From positions 826,523 to 890,522 of the forward strand of contig NZ_LMPG01000001.1 in assembly GCF_001423765.1 (NCBI RefSeq): DNA of 64,000 nucleotides. The letters are read 5' to 3'. Positions 1-8,126 of this stretch are shown one piece after another. Position 1 is the first letter of the stretch, and each line of letters opens with the position of its first letter. The translations under genes and the position numbers were made by a program. Origin of the DNA: Sphingomonas sp. Leaf343. Lineage in GTDB: Bacteria; Pseudomonadota; Alphaproteobacteria; Sphingomonadales; Sphingomonadaceae. The notes under the pieces were generated by a model that saw only the letters and a program-made list of their open reading frames with translations, did no database searches and was not told the DNA's origin.

Positions 1-2
1 GT

Positions 3-272
3 GCGACGCTGCTGCTCGACGGCTATGTCGCGACGGCGGGCGCACTGATCGCCGAACGGCTGGCGCCCGGCACCGCCGCCGCGATGATCGCCGCGCATCG
101 ATCCGCCGAGCCGGGGCATGCCGTGGCACTGGCGCATCTCGGGCTGGAGCCGCTGCTGGAATGGGACATGCGGCTGGGGGAGGGTAGCGGCGCGCTGGTC
201 GCGCTGCCGCTGCTCGACAGCGCGGCGGCGTTGCTGTCCGGCGTGGCGACATTGGCCGAGATCGGGGCCTGA
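3..272 (+). CDS. cobT: Nicotinate-nucleotide--dimethylbenzimidazole phosphoribosyltransferase, C-terminal part
   Basis: Only the last 89 residues are in the window; the 5' part lies upstream. The enzyme transfers phosphoribose from nicotinate mononucleotide to dimethylbenzimidazole, giving alpha-ribazole phosphate for the lower ligand of cobalamin. The visible tail carries the family signature: a DGYVATAGAL segment, then HRSAEPGH, then PLLEWDMRLGEGSGA followed by a helix ending in ...ATLAEIGA. The TGA at 270-272 is one base from the ATG of cobS, so the genes are co-transcribed. Cytosolic. Assignment is firm from the motifs and the cobS neighbour; nothing can be said about its start. Confidence 0.9.
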   Translation, partial: ATLLLDGYVATAGALIAERLAPGTAAAMIAAHRSAEPGHAVALAHLGLEPLLEWDMRLGEGSGALVALPLLDSAAALLSGVATLAEIGA

Positions 273-273
273 C

Positions 274-1044
274 ATGCGGTGGTGGGCACCGCCGCTGCTC
301 GCGCTCCAGTTCCTGACGCGCGTGCCGGTGCCCATCACCGCGAGATTGTCGGCAGGCGAGGCGCGGGAGGGGCTGATCCGGGCGGTCGGCTGGTTCCCGC
401 TGGTCGGAACGCTGGTCGGTTGCGTCACCGCGGCGATCGTGGTCGCGGCGGGATCGGTGTGGCCGGCGATCGTGGTCGTGCCGATCGCCCTCGTCGTGGA
501 GGCACGGCTGACCGGTGCGTTCCACGAGGATGCGGTCGCCGATTTCTGCGATGCGTTCGGGGGCGGATACGGCGCCGACGACGTATCGAGGATCATGAAG
601 GACAGCCGCATCGGGAGTTACGGCGCGCTGGGGCTGATGCTGGCCGTGGGACTTCGTGCCGTGCTGACCGTGGATCTGGTCCGTGTCGGCCAATGGCAGG
701 CGGTGGCGGCGATCGTTGCGGCGGCGTGCTTCGGACGGCTGACGGCAGTGGGGCTGATGACTGTCATACGGCCGGTGGGAAGCGGCCTGGGCAAGGATGT
801 GGCGGGGCGGGTCGGGCGATCGACCATGCTGTTGGCGCTGGCGACCGCCGCGCCGGGGCTTGTCGGCTTCCTGCTGCTGGAGCCCATGCGGCTGCTTGCG
901 GCATGGGCTGCGGCGTTGCTGTTTCTCGGCTGCTTCCGGGCGCTGCTGCTGCGGCGGATCGGGGGAAGCACCGGCGACTGTCTGGGGTTCGCGGCCTATG
1001 CCGGGCAACTGATCCTGCTGCTCGCGGCGACGGCCTTGCGATGA
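274..1044 (+). CDS. cobS: Adenosylcobinamide-GDP ribazoletransferase (cobalamin synthase)
   Basis: A 256-residue polytopic membrane protein that joins adenosylcobinamide-GDP with alpha-ribazole (or its phosphate) in the last step of cobalamin assembly. The N-terminus LLALQFLTRVPVP is the usual CobS start. The acidic loop FHEDAVADFCDAFGGGY matches the conserved metal-binding HxDGxxDxxDG region but is degenerate: the family's DG is DA here. The SRIMKDSRIGSYG segment follows. Several hydrophobic helices fill the C-terminal half. It starts one base after the cobT stop and its TGA overlaps the next ATG (ATGA at 1041-1044), so translation is coupled on both sides. Confidence 0.93.
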   Translation: MRWWAPPLLALQFLTRVPVPITARLSAGEAREGLIRAVGWFPLVGTLVGCVTAAIVVAAGSVWPAIVVVPIALVVEARLTGAFHEDAVADFCDAFGGGYGADDVSRIMKDSRIGSYGALGLMLAVGLRAVLTVDLVRVGQWQAVAAIVAAACFGRLTAVGLMTVIRPVGSGLGKDVAGRVGRSTMLLALATAAPGLVGFLLLEPMRLLAAWAAALLFLGCFRALLLRRIGGSTGDCLGFAAYAGQLILLLAATALR

Positions 1045-1598
1045 TCCTGCTCGTTCGCCACACGGCGGTGGCGTTGCGCTGGCGAGGGCGGTGTTACGGG
1101 CGATCCGACGCAGGATTGAGCCGGACCGGTGCGGCGGAGGCGCGGCGGCTGGCAAAGGAACTGGCGGCGTGGAAGCCGGATCGTATCGTCCATTCCGGGC
1201 TGATCCGGACCCGCCTTCTCGCCACGCGGATCGCGCTGGCGACCGGAGCGCCGGCGACGGCCGACGCCGCCTGGGCGGAACGCGATTTCGGGACATGGGA
1301 GGGGCGGCGGTGGACGGCGATCTATCGCGACACCGGCGACGCGATGGACGGCATGATCGATGCACCGGACAGCTTTCGGCCGGGCGGCGGCGAAACGACG
1401 ACGGAGCTCGCCGACCGGGTGACGACCGCGCTGGTCGCATTGCCCCCCGGCCGCACGATCGTCGTGACGCATGGCGGGCCGATCGCGGCGTTGCGGGGGA
1501 CCGCTGCCGGGCTACCCCCGCGGGAGTGGCTGGCTCTGGTCCCCCAAACCGGTCAGGCGGTGGCGTTCGACGTCAGCACGCTGTGCCGGCGGCCATAG
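1041..1598 (+). CDS. cobC: Histidine phosphatase family protein, probable alpha-ribazole phosphatase
   Basis: A 185-residue cytosolic phosphatase. The N-terminal RHT (LLVRHTAVA) supplies the phosphorylated histidine of the phosphoglycerate-mutase-like fold, and VVTHGGPI near the C-terminus supplies the second catalytic histidine. An ERDFGTWEG motif lies between. Position directly after cobS with a 4-bp overlap supports removal of the 5'-phosphate of alpha-ribazole phosphate or of adenosylcobalamin phosphate. The last 46 bp overlap the 3' end of the convergent permease gene, which is unusual for two real genes but both reading frames are convincing. The specific substrate is inferred from context. 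Confidence 0.85.
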   Translation: MILLVRHTAVALRWRGRCYGRSDAGLSRTGAAEARRLAKELAAWKPDRIVHSGLIRTRLLATRIALATGAPATADAAWAERDFGTWEGRRWTAIYRDTGDAMDGMIDAPDSFRPGGGETTTELADRVTTALVALPPGRTIVVTHGGPIAALRGTAAGLPPREWLALVPQTGQAVAFDVSTLCRRP

Positions 1599-2965
1599 GC
1601 GAAATAGGCGACCAGCCCGATCGCGTTCCAGATCAGGAAGCGGACGATCGTCGATCCCGGCAGGCTGAACAGCAGATAGATGCAGCCCAGGATCGCCAGC
1701 GTGCCCACGACATAGGGCGCGGGGCAGCGGAACAGCCGGGCCATGTCCGGTGCCCGCTTGCGCAGGACCATCAGGCACGCGCCGACCGCGATAAATGCCA
1801 GCAGCGTGCCGGCATTGGCGAGTTCCGCGATCTCGTCCAGCCGGAAGAAACCGGCGACCGCGGCGATCACGACGCCCGTCAGCAGCGTGATGAGCGTCGG
1901 CGCGCCGGTGCGCGGCGACACTTTCGCCAGACCACGCGGCAGCAGACCGTCGCGGGCCATCGTAAAGAAGATGCGGCTCTGCCCGTACATCATCACCAGA
2001 ATGACGGAGGGGAGGGCGATGACGGCCGCCAGCGCGATCAGGTGGCCGGCGGCCGGCGATCCCAGCGAGCGCAGCACCAGCGCCAGCGGTTCGGGCGAGT
2101 TCGCGAGTTGGGTGAAGGGCAGGGCGCCGACCGCCGCCACCGCGACGGCCATGTAGATGACGGTGCAGACCAGCATCGATCCGACGATGCCGATCGTCAG
2201 GTCGCGGCCGGGATTCTTCGCTTCCTCCGCCGATGTCGCCACCGCGTCGAATCCGTAGAAGGCGAAGAACACGATTGCCGCCGCGGCCATCACGCCGCGC
2301 TTCTCGCCACCGATCTCGGTCGATCCGAAGCCATAGGGCATGAAGGGGTGGAGATTGTCGGCGTTGAACGCCGGCAGGGCGAAGGTGATGAAGACCGCGA
2401 GCGCGACGAGCTTTACGATCACCAGCACGATGTTGAGCGTGGCGCTTTCCCGCGTGCCCGCGATCAACATGCCCATCACGGCCAGCGCGACCAGCACGGC
2501 GGGCAGGTTGATGATCCCGCCCGCATGGGGCCCGACGAGCAGGGCCTGTGGCAGGACGATCCCAGCCGACTGGATCCAGCCGACGAGATAGCCCGACCAG
2601 CCGACCGCGACCGTCGAACAGGCCAGCGAATATTCGAGGATCAGACTCCAGCCCACGACCCACGCCGCGGTTTCACCGAGGGCGGTGTAGCTGAAGGTAT
2701 AGGCGCTGCCCGCGGCCGGGATCATCGTCGCGAGTTCGGCATAGGCGAGCGCGGCGCAGGCGCAGACCGCACCGGCGATCGCGAAGGCGAGGATCACCGC
2801 GGGGCCGGCCCGCTCCGCACCGACTCCCGTCAGCGTGTAGATGCCGGTGCCGACGATCGCGCCGACCCCCAGCGCGATCAGGTGAGGCCAGCTCAGCGTC
2901 TTGGCCAGCGCTTCCCCCTTGTCGTGGTGCGTCACCGCATCGAGCGATTTGACCGGTCCCAGCAT
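1553..2965 (-). CDS. APC-superfamily amino acid permease of the hydroxyproline island
   Basis: A 470-residue inner-membrane transporter. It has about 12 hydrophobic helices and the APC signature GVGAIVGTGIYTLTGV at roughly residues 33-48, followed by the glycine/alanine-rich second helix (GPAVILAFAIAG). It resembles the cationic amino acid transporter/YfnA type. It begins 22 bp after the GntR gene, last in the run hypD-hypE-regulator-permease, so the likely cargo is hydroxyproline or proline; this is inference from context. Its 3' end overlaps the cobalamin phosphatase gene. No frame defects. Confidence 0.85.
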   Translation of the reverse strand: MLGPVKSLDAVTHHDKGEALAKTLSWPHLIALGVGAIVGTGIYTLTGVGAERAGPAVILAFAIAGAVCACAALAYAELATMIPAAGSAYTFSYTALGETAAWVVGWSLILEYSLACSTVAVGWSGYLVGWIQSAGIVLPQALLVGPHAGGIINLPAVLVALAVMGMLIAGTRESATLNIVLVIVKLVALAVFITFALPAFNADNLHPFMPYGFGSTEIGGEKRGVMAAAAIVFFAFYGFDAVATSAEEAKNPGRDLTIGIVGSMLVCTVIYMAVAVAAVGALPFTQLANSPEPLALVLRSLGSPAAGHLIALAAVIALPSVILVMMYGQSRIFFTMARDGLLPRGLAKVSPRTGAPTLITLLTGVVIAAVAGFFRLDEIAELANAGTLLAFIAVGACLMVLRKRAPDMARLFRCPAPYVVGTLAILGCIYLLFSLPGSTIVRFLIWNAIGLVAYFAYGRRHSVLTSNATA

Positions 2966-2987
2966 CGTCGTCCCCCCTGTGCGCCGC

Positions 2988-3638
2988 TCAGGTGGCGGCG
3001 CTGAATTGTTGCCTTAGATCGTCCAGCGTCGCCTGAATATGGCCGGTCAACAGCGTTTCGAAGCTCGCGGCGTCGCGTGCGAGCCACGCATCCAGCAGTG
3101 CCTGATGCTCCTGATGCGCGCGCGACTCGCGACCCGCCGGTTGCAGGTGGGCGACGACATAGCGTTCGGCGAGGATCGACAGGCGCTCGATCAACTGGGT
3201 CGTCAGCAGCTTGCCGGCGGGGCGGACCAGCGCGGTGTGGAAATTGCGGTTGCTGACCGCGACGGCGGCCAGATCGGTGCCGGCGGCGTGATCCAGCGTC
3301 CTGAACGCCTCGACCGCGGCGGCACGTTCGTCTTCGTTGGCGATCATCGCGGCATCGGCGGCGGCGCGGGGTTCGACCAGCAGGCGTAGCGCGTAGATCT
3401 CGTCCGCCTGCTGCGCCGTCATCGGCTGCACGAAATAGCCGCGATTGGCCTGACTGACGATCAGCCCTTCCTGTTCCAGCCGGGCCAGCGCTTCGCGCAG
3501 GGGAATCTTGCTGACCCCCAGTTCGACCGCGAGCGCGTCCTGACGGATCGGCGTGTTGCCGGGCAGCCGGCCGATGACGATCCGTTCGCGCACGACTTCA
3601 AACACGCGTTCGGACAGGGTGCGGACGACGATGCTCAT
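2988..3638 (-). CDS. GntR-family transcriptional regulator, FadR/FCD type
   Basis: A 216-residue regulator. Residues about 5-70 form a winged helix (ELGVSKIPLREALARLEQEGLI is the GntR recognition region, with basic IPLREAL). The C-terminal alpha-helical FCD domain contains the metal/ligand-binding histidine positions (NFHTAL, HQEHQALL, GHI). The ATG at 3638 is chosen over an upstream in-frame start because GGGAGG lies about 8 bp before it. The gene sits inside the hydroxyproline operon and is the probable regulator of it. The palindrome at 5647-5656 between hypD and hypO is the best candidate operator. The ligand is probably hydroxyproline or a pathway intermediate (inference). Confidence 0.9.
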   Translation of the reverse strand: MSIVVRTLSERVFEVVRERIVIGRLPGNTPIRQDALAVELGVSKIPLREALARLEQEGLIVSQANRGYFVQPMTAQQADEIYALRLLVEPRAAADAAMIANEDERAAAVEAFRTLDHAAGTDLAAVAVSNRNFHTALVRPAGKLLTTQLIERLSILAERYVVAHLQPAGRESRAHQEHQALLDAWLARDAASFETLLTGHIQATLDDLRQQFSAAT

Positions 3639-3681
3639 GCGGTAAACCTCCCGGGCGTGACGGGCGGTAGCGGTACCGTCG

Positions 3682-4680
3682 TCACGTGACCTGGAAACCT
3701 TCCCAGAACGGATCGGCGCGATCAATCCATATCGTATTGAATCCCGTACTGACCGCCGATCCCTCGATCGACGGGACGATCGCGGGACGGTCGCCAAGCG
3801 TCGTTTCTGCCTCCACGCGCCCGATGAAGCGGCTGCCGATATAGCTTTCGTGGACGAAGCGGTCGCCGACGTTCAATCGCCCCTGTGCGGCCAGATGTGC
3901 CAGCCGCGCGGAGGTGCCGGTGCCGCACGGGCTGCGGTCGATGGCCTTGTCGCCGTAGAAGACCGCGTTGCGCCCGTCCGCATCGTTCGCGCGGGGGGCG
4001 TCGGCCCACAGGACATGGCTGACGCCGCGGATCGTCGGATCGAGCGGGTGGACGGGCTCGTAGCGCTCGCGGACCGCCGCGCGTACCTTGGCGCTCAGGT
4101 CGATCAGGCGGCTCGCGCCGAGATCGTCGAGGCCGGTGTAGCCGCCCTGTGGTTCGACGATCGCATAGTAATTGCCGCCATAGGACACATCGACGGTCAG
4201 CGGGCCGAGCCCCTCCACGTCGATTGCGATGCCACGTTCCGCGACATAGGCCGGGACGTTGGTGATGCGGACGGAGGTGACCTTGTCGCCATCCCGCTCG
4301 TACGCGATGTCGATGATGCCCGCCGGCACCTCGACCCGCAACCGGCCGGGTTCGGCCGGCTGGATCAGGCCGTGTTCCAGCCCGAACGTGACCAGGCCGA
4401 TCGTGCCGTGCCCGCACATCGGCAGGCATCCGCTCGTCTCGATGAACAGGATGCCGATATCGGTGTCGGCGCGAGTCGGCGGATAGAGGAATCCGCCCGA
4501 CATCATGTCGTGCCCGCGCGGTTCGAAGCAGAGGCCGGTGCGGATCCAGTCGAAGCGGGTCAGGAAATCCTGACGCCGTTCCGACATGGATGCGCCCTTC
4601 AGCAGCGGCGCACCGCCCGCCACCAGCCGCACCGGGTTGCCCGCGGTGTGGCCGTCGATGCAGAAGAAGGTGTGGCGCAT
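3682..4680 (-). CDS. hypE: 4-hydroxyproline 2-epimerase (proline racemase family)
   Basis: A 332-residue cytosolic enzyme that interconverts trans-4-hydroxy-L-proline and cis-4-hydroxy-D-proline, the entry step of bacterial hydroxyproline catabolism. Both catalytic cysteines are present: Cys89 in the MCGHGT motif and Cys252 in SPCGTGTSA. The pair argues for an epimerase and against the trans-3-hydroxyproline dehydratase subgroup, which has Ser or Thr at the first site. The start at MRHTFFCIDGHTAGNPV is chosen because that is the conserved N-terminus; an upstream in-frame start would add only ten basic residues. It begins 7 bp after the stop of hypD. Confidence 0.93.
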   Translation of the reverse strand: MRHTFFCIDGHTAGNPVRLVAGGAPLLKGASMSERRQDFLTRFDWIRTGLCFEPRGHDMMSGGFLYPPTRADTDIGILFIETSGCLPMCGHGTIGLVTFGLEHGLIQPAEPGRLRVEVPAGIIDIAYERDGDKVTSVRITNVPAYVAERGIAIDVEGLGPLTVDVSYGGNYYAIVEPQGGYTGLDDLGASRLIDLSAKVRAAVRERYEPVHPLDPTIRGVSHVLWADAPRANDADGRNAVFYGDKAIDRSPCGTGTSARLAHLAAQGRLNVGDRFVHESYIGSRFIGRVEAETTLGDRPAIVPSIEGSAVSTGFNTIWIDRADPFWEGFQVT

Positions 4681-4687
4681 CGGTGGG

Positions 4688-5614
4688 CTACGCCGCCTTC
4701 GCCACATCCGCCGTGGTGCCGAGATCGGGCCGCGTCGCCGCCGCCCGCTCGACCATCGCGATCACTTCGGCGCGGCGCGCGCCTTCCAGCACGTAGCGCG
4801 GCGGCAGCACCCGCTCCGACCCGCGACCCATGACCTGCTCCGCCAGCTTGATCGACTGGACGAGGTCGTGTTCGGCGTCGAGATGGAGCAGAGGCATGAA
4901 CCAGCGATAGATTTCCATCGCCTTGGCATGGTCGCCACGCTCGAACGCGCGGACCAGCTCGACCGATTCCTTGGGGAAGGCGTTGGTCAGGCCCGATACC
5001 CAGCCCTGCGCGCCGAGGTACAGCCCCTCCAGCGCGACGTCGTCCAGACCGGCGAACAGCACGTACCGGTCACCAAAGGCATTGCGGAAGTCGGTGAAGC
5101 GGCGCGTGTCGGGCGCGGATTCCTTGACCGCGACGATGTTGGCGACGTCGATCAGGGCGGTCAGCACCTCCTGATCGATCACCGTGCGATAGGCGGGCGG
5201 ATTGTTGTAGAGCATGATCGGCAGCGCGGTCTTCTCCGCCACGCCCTTGAAATGCGCGACCAGCTCCTGCGCCTTGGGCACGTAGACCATCGGCGGCAGC
5301 AGCATCAGGCCATCGGCACCGGCCTTTTCGGCGGCCTGCGCATAGCGCACGGCGCGGCGGGTATCGAATTCGGACACGCCGGTGATGACCGGGACGCGGC
5401 CCGCCACAACCTCCACGATCGCCGACAGCACGGTGACCTTCTCGTCATATTCCAGCGAGTTGTTCTCACCCACCGTGCCGAGCGCGATGACGCCGGTGAC
5501 GCCGTCGCGGATCAGATCGTCGACGACGCGTTGCGTGTCGGCCAGATCGATCGACAGGTCTTCGCGCAATTGGGTCGTTACCGCCGGGAACACACCCTTC
5601 CAACCGATCGTCAT
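4688..5614 (-). CDS. hypD: DapA-family 1-pyrroline-4-hydroxy-2-carboxylate deaminase
   Basis: A 308-residue TIM-barrel lyase of the dihydrodipicolinate synthase/N-acetylneuraminate lyase family. Schiff-base Lys164 lies in AVKES, the catalytic Tyr136 in MLYNNPP, and the GTVGE carboxylate-binding motif at about 46-50. The neighbouring epimerase and D-amino acid oxidase identify it as the enzyme that deaminates and ring-opens 1-pyrroline-4-hydroxy-2-carboxylate to 2-oxoglutarate semialdehyde. A role in lysine synthesis is unlikely given the operon. It is the first gene of the minus-strand operon and is divergent from hypO across a 74-bp spacer holding a palindrome. No 2-oxoglutarate-semialdehyde dehydrogenase is seen in the window. 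Confidence 0.9.
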   Translation of the reverse strand: MTIGWKGVFPAVTTQLREDLSIDLADTQRVVDDLIRDGVTGVIALGTVGENNSLEYDEKVTVLSAIVEVVAGRVPVITGVSEFDTRRAVRYAQAAEKAGADGLMLLPPMVYVPKAQELVAHFKGVAEKTALPIMLYNNPPAYRTVIDQEVLTALIDVANIVAVKESAPDTRRFTDFRNAFGDRYVLFAGLDDVALEGLYLGAQGWVSGLTNAFPKESVELVRAFERGDHAKAMEIYRWFMPLLHLDAEHDLVQSIKLAEQVMGRGSERVLPPRYVLEGARRAEVIAMVERAAATRPDLGTTADVAKAA

Positions 5615-5646
5615 TATCTCATCATCCCAAAAGCTGCTGTTGAAAA

Positions 5647-5656
5647 TCGTATACGA
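5647..5656. promoter_or_regulatory. Candidate GntR/FCD operator between hypD and hypO
   Basis: A perfect 10-bp palindrome, TCGTATACGA, centred in the divergent spacer. It lies 33 bp from both the hypD start (5614) and the hypO start (5689). FCD-type GntR regulators commonly bind dyads with a GTATAC core, and such a regulator is encoded in the operon. An 8-mer of this site (ATCGTATA) recurs just upstream of the GH127 gene at 13273-13280. Confidence 0.6.
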
Positions 5657-5688
5657 AAGTGTCAGGGGGTCGGCAAGGGGAGATTTCG

Positions 5689-6894
5689 TTGCAACGCATC
5701 ATCATCATCGGCGGCGGTGTGGTCGGTCTCAGCAGCGCGGCGGCTCTCGCGGGGCAGGGTCATCGCGTCACTGTCCTCGACGCCAGCGTCGCACGGGAGG
5801 CATCCTCGTGGAACAACGCCGGCCATATCGCCGTGGAGCAGGTCGCGCCGCTGGCGTCAATCGCCGCGATCCGATCCGCGCCACGGCGGCTGTTCGCGCG
5901 CGGTGGTGCGCTTGCCTTGCCGCCGGCAATGGCGTCGACATGGCTGCCCTTCGCGCTGCGGATGATGATGGCCGCACGTCCGGCCGGTTTCCGGGCGGGA
6001 AGCGCCGCGCTCGGCGCGTTGCTGGCGGAGGCGATGCCCGCGTGGCGGCGGTCCGTCGCGGGGGACCTCGTGCGCGAGGACGGGCATCTCGTTGGCTGGG
6101 AACGTGCCGCGAGCGTCGCCGCGGGTCGGGCCGCGTGGCACACGGCGGACACCGGTATCGCCAGTGTCGCCGATATCGATCCCGTCGCCTTCGCCGCCAT
6201 CACGGACAAGGTGGTCGGCGCGATCCGCTTCGCGGGTAGCGGTCAGATCGCCAATCTGTCGCTGCTGGCGGAGCGGCTGGAGGCGGCGGTGGTCGACCGG
6301 GGCGGAAGCATCGTCCGCGACAATGCTGCAGTGATCGTCGAGAACGGGCGCGCGCGGGTCGCGGGACATGACGCCGACCTCGTACTGGTCGCGGCGGGCG
6401 TCCGCAGCCGGGCGCTGATGGAGGCGGCGGGCCACCGCGCGCCGATGATCGCCGAGCGCGGCTATCATATCCGCGCCGCCGCGGATCGCTGGCCGCGCGA
6501 CCTGCCGCCGGTGGTGTTCGAGGATCGGTCGCTGATCGTCACGCGCTATGGCGACCGGGTTCAGGCGTCCAGCTTCGTGGAACTGGGCGATCCCGATGCG
6601 CCCGCCGATCCGCGCAAATGGGATCGGCTTGAGCAGCATGTCGCCGCCCTGGGTCTGCCGATGAGCGCGCCCTTTGCGCGCTGGATGGGATCGCGTCCGA
6701 CATTGCCGGATTATCTGCCCGCGATCGGCCGGTCGCGGCGCGCATCCAATTTGCTATATGCGTTCGGTCACCAGCATCTCGGTCTGACGCTGGCCCCGAT
6801 CACCGCCGAAATCGTGACCGCTCTGGTCGCCGGAAAGGAACCGTTCATGCCGATCACGCCGTTCGACCTCGCCCGGTTCGGAGACCGCCGATGA
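5689..6894 (+). CDS. hypO: FAD-dependent D-amino acid oxidase/dehydrogenase, probable D-hydroxyproline oxidase
   Basis: A 401-residue flavoprotein of the DadA/DAO fold. The N-terminal RIIIIGGGVVGLSSA is the FAD dinucleotide-binding motif. The C-terminal half has LLYAFGHQHLGLTLAP, the second conserved FAD-contact region. Between a divergent hypD and a co-directional prolidase, the expected reaction is oxidation of cis-4-hydroxy-D-proline to 1-pyrroline-4-hydroxy-2-carboxylate. The TTG at 5689 is preferred because AAGGGGAG lies about 6 bp upstream and the FAD motif then begins at residue 4. A GTG at 5659 would add ten residues with no ribosome site. The electron acceptor (oxygen or quinone) is unknown. 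Confidence 0.87.
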   Translation: MQRIIIIGGGVVGLSSAAALAGQGHRVTVLDASVAREASSWNNAGHIAVEQVAPLASIAAIRSAPRRLFARGGALALPPAMASTWLPFALRMMMAARPAGFRAGSAALGALLAEAMPAWRRSVAGDLVREDGHLVGWERAASVAAGRAAWHTADTGIASVADIDPVAFAAITDKVVGAIRFAGSGQIANLSLLAERLEAAVVDRGGSIVRDNAAVIVENGRARVAGHDADLVLVAAGVRSRALMEAAGHRAPMIAERGYHIRAAADRWPRDLPPVVFEDRSLIVTRYGDRVQASSFVELGDPDAPADPRKWDRLEQHVAALGLPMSAPFARWMGSRPTLPDYLPAIGRSRRASNLLYAFGHQHLGLTLAPITAEIVTALVAGKEPFMPITPFDLARFGDRR

Positions 6895-8069
6895 GCGTGG
6901 GCGGATCGACCATCGCCGCCGAACTGGCGGCGCTGTCCCCCTGGGCCGAGCAGGCGCCGCGCATCGCCGTCGAGGAACGGCGCGCGCGGATCGCGCGTGC
7001 GGAGGCGGCACTGGCGACGATCGGTGCCGACGCGCTGCTGGTCACCGCCGGGCCGAGCCTGCGCTATTTCACCGGGGTGAGCTGGTCGCCGACCGAGCGG
7101 CTGGTCGCATTGCTGATCCGGCTTGGTCGCACACCGGCGATGATCTGCCCCGCGTTCGAACGGGGATCGCTCGACGCCGAACTGGCGATCGATGCCGACG
7201 TGCTGTTGTGGGAAGAGCATGAAGACCCGGTCGCGCTGGTCGCCGATGCCGCCGGTCCGACCGCGACGATCGCGCTCGACCCGCTATTGCCGTTCATGAT
7301 TACGGAGCGCGTGCGCGCCTCGCGCCGCGTGACCGACGGCGCGCCGGTGATCGACGGACTGCGCCGGATCAAGTCGCCCGCCGAACTGGCGCTGATGCGT
7401 CAGGCGATGGCCATGACGCTGGAAGTGCATCGCCGTGCATCGCGCATCCTGACGCCCGGTATCCGCGCCAGCACCGTCAAGCGGTTCATCGACGACGCGC
7501 ACCGCGCGGTCGGTGCGGCGGGGTCGACCTTCTGCGCGGTCCAGTTCGGGCTCGCCACCGCGTTTCCGCATGGTCTGCCGGGCGATCAGGAGCTGGAGGA
7601 GGGGCAACTGGTGCTGGTGGACACTGGATGCCTCGTCGATGGCTATCACAGCGATTTGACGCGGACCTATGCGTTCGGCGACGTGGATGCCGACATTCGC
7701 GCGACCTGGGATCTGGAGCACCGCGCACAGGCCGCAGCCTTCGCCGCCGTACACCCCGGCGCGACCTGTGAAAGCATCGACGCGGCGGCCCGGGCGGTGC
7801 TGGAGGACGGGGGGCTGGGGCCGGATTATCGCCTGCCCGGGTTGCCGCACCGCACGGGGCACGGGATCGGTCTGGCGATCCACGAGCCGGCCTATCTGGT
7901 GCGGGGCGACACGACCGAGCTGGCGCCGGGCATGTGCTTTTCCAACGAACCGATGATCGTGGTGCCGGGGCGTTACGGCATCCGCCTGGAGGATCATTTC
8001 CACGTCACCGGGACAGGGGCGGCGTGGTTCACGCAGCCGCAACCCTCGATCGATGAGCCGTTCGGATAA
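6891..8069 (+). CDS. M24-family Xaa-Pro peptidase (prolidase/aminopeptidase P type)
   Basis: A 392-residue pita-bread metallopeptidase. The five metal ligands are intact: Asp244 (LVDTG), Asp255 (SDLTRTY), His324 (RTGHGIGL), Glu353 (SNEPM) and Glu367 (RLEDH). The N-terminal creatinase-like domain covers about residues 1-155. There is no signal peptide, so it acts in the cytosol. It overlaps hypO by ATGA (6891-6894), so the two are translated together. The family cleaves bonds on the N-terminal side of proline or in Xaa-Pro dipeptides. In this context hydroxyproline- and proline-containing peptides are the expected substrates (inference). Confidence 0.9.
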   Translation: MSVGGSTIAAELAALSPWAEQAPRIAVEERRARIARAEAALATIGADALLVTAGPSLRYFTGVSWSPTERLVALLIRLGRTPAMICPAFERGSLDAELAIDADVLLWEEHEDPVALVADAAGPTATIALDPLLPFMITERVRASRRVTDGAPVIDGLRRIKSPAELALMRQAMAMTLEVHRRASRILTPGIRASTVKRFIDDAHRAVGAAGSTFCAVQFGLATAFPHGLPGDQELEEGQLVLVDTGCLVDGYHSDLTRTYAFGDVDADIRATWDLEHRAQAAAFAAVHPGATCESIDAAARAVLEDGGLGPDYRLPGLPHRTGHGIGLAIHEPAYLVRGDTTELAPGMCFSNEPMIVVPGRYGIRLEDHFHVTGTGAAWFTQPQPSIDEPFG

Positions 8070-8126
8070 AGCGGGGACGCCGGCCTGCTCCACGCCCCCG
8101 ACGGGGGAGTATGGTGGTGCCCGCGC

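Noticed and set aside
1091..3004. A 637-codon open frame on the plus strand across the phosphatase and permease genes
   Set aside because: Product is Arg/Asp/His-rich without any family pattern; both underlying genes have full motifs.
4688..5614. Reading the DapA-family gene as dihydrodipicolinate synthase of lysine synthesis
   Set aside because: Operon with hydroxyproline epimerase and divergent D-amino acid oxidase fits the hydroxyproline pathway better.
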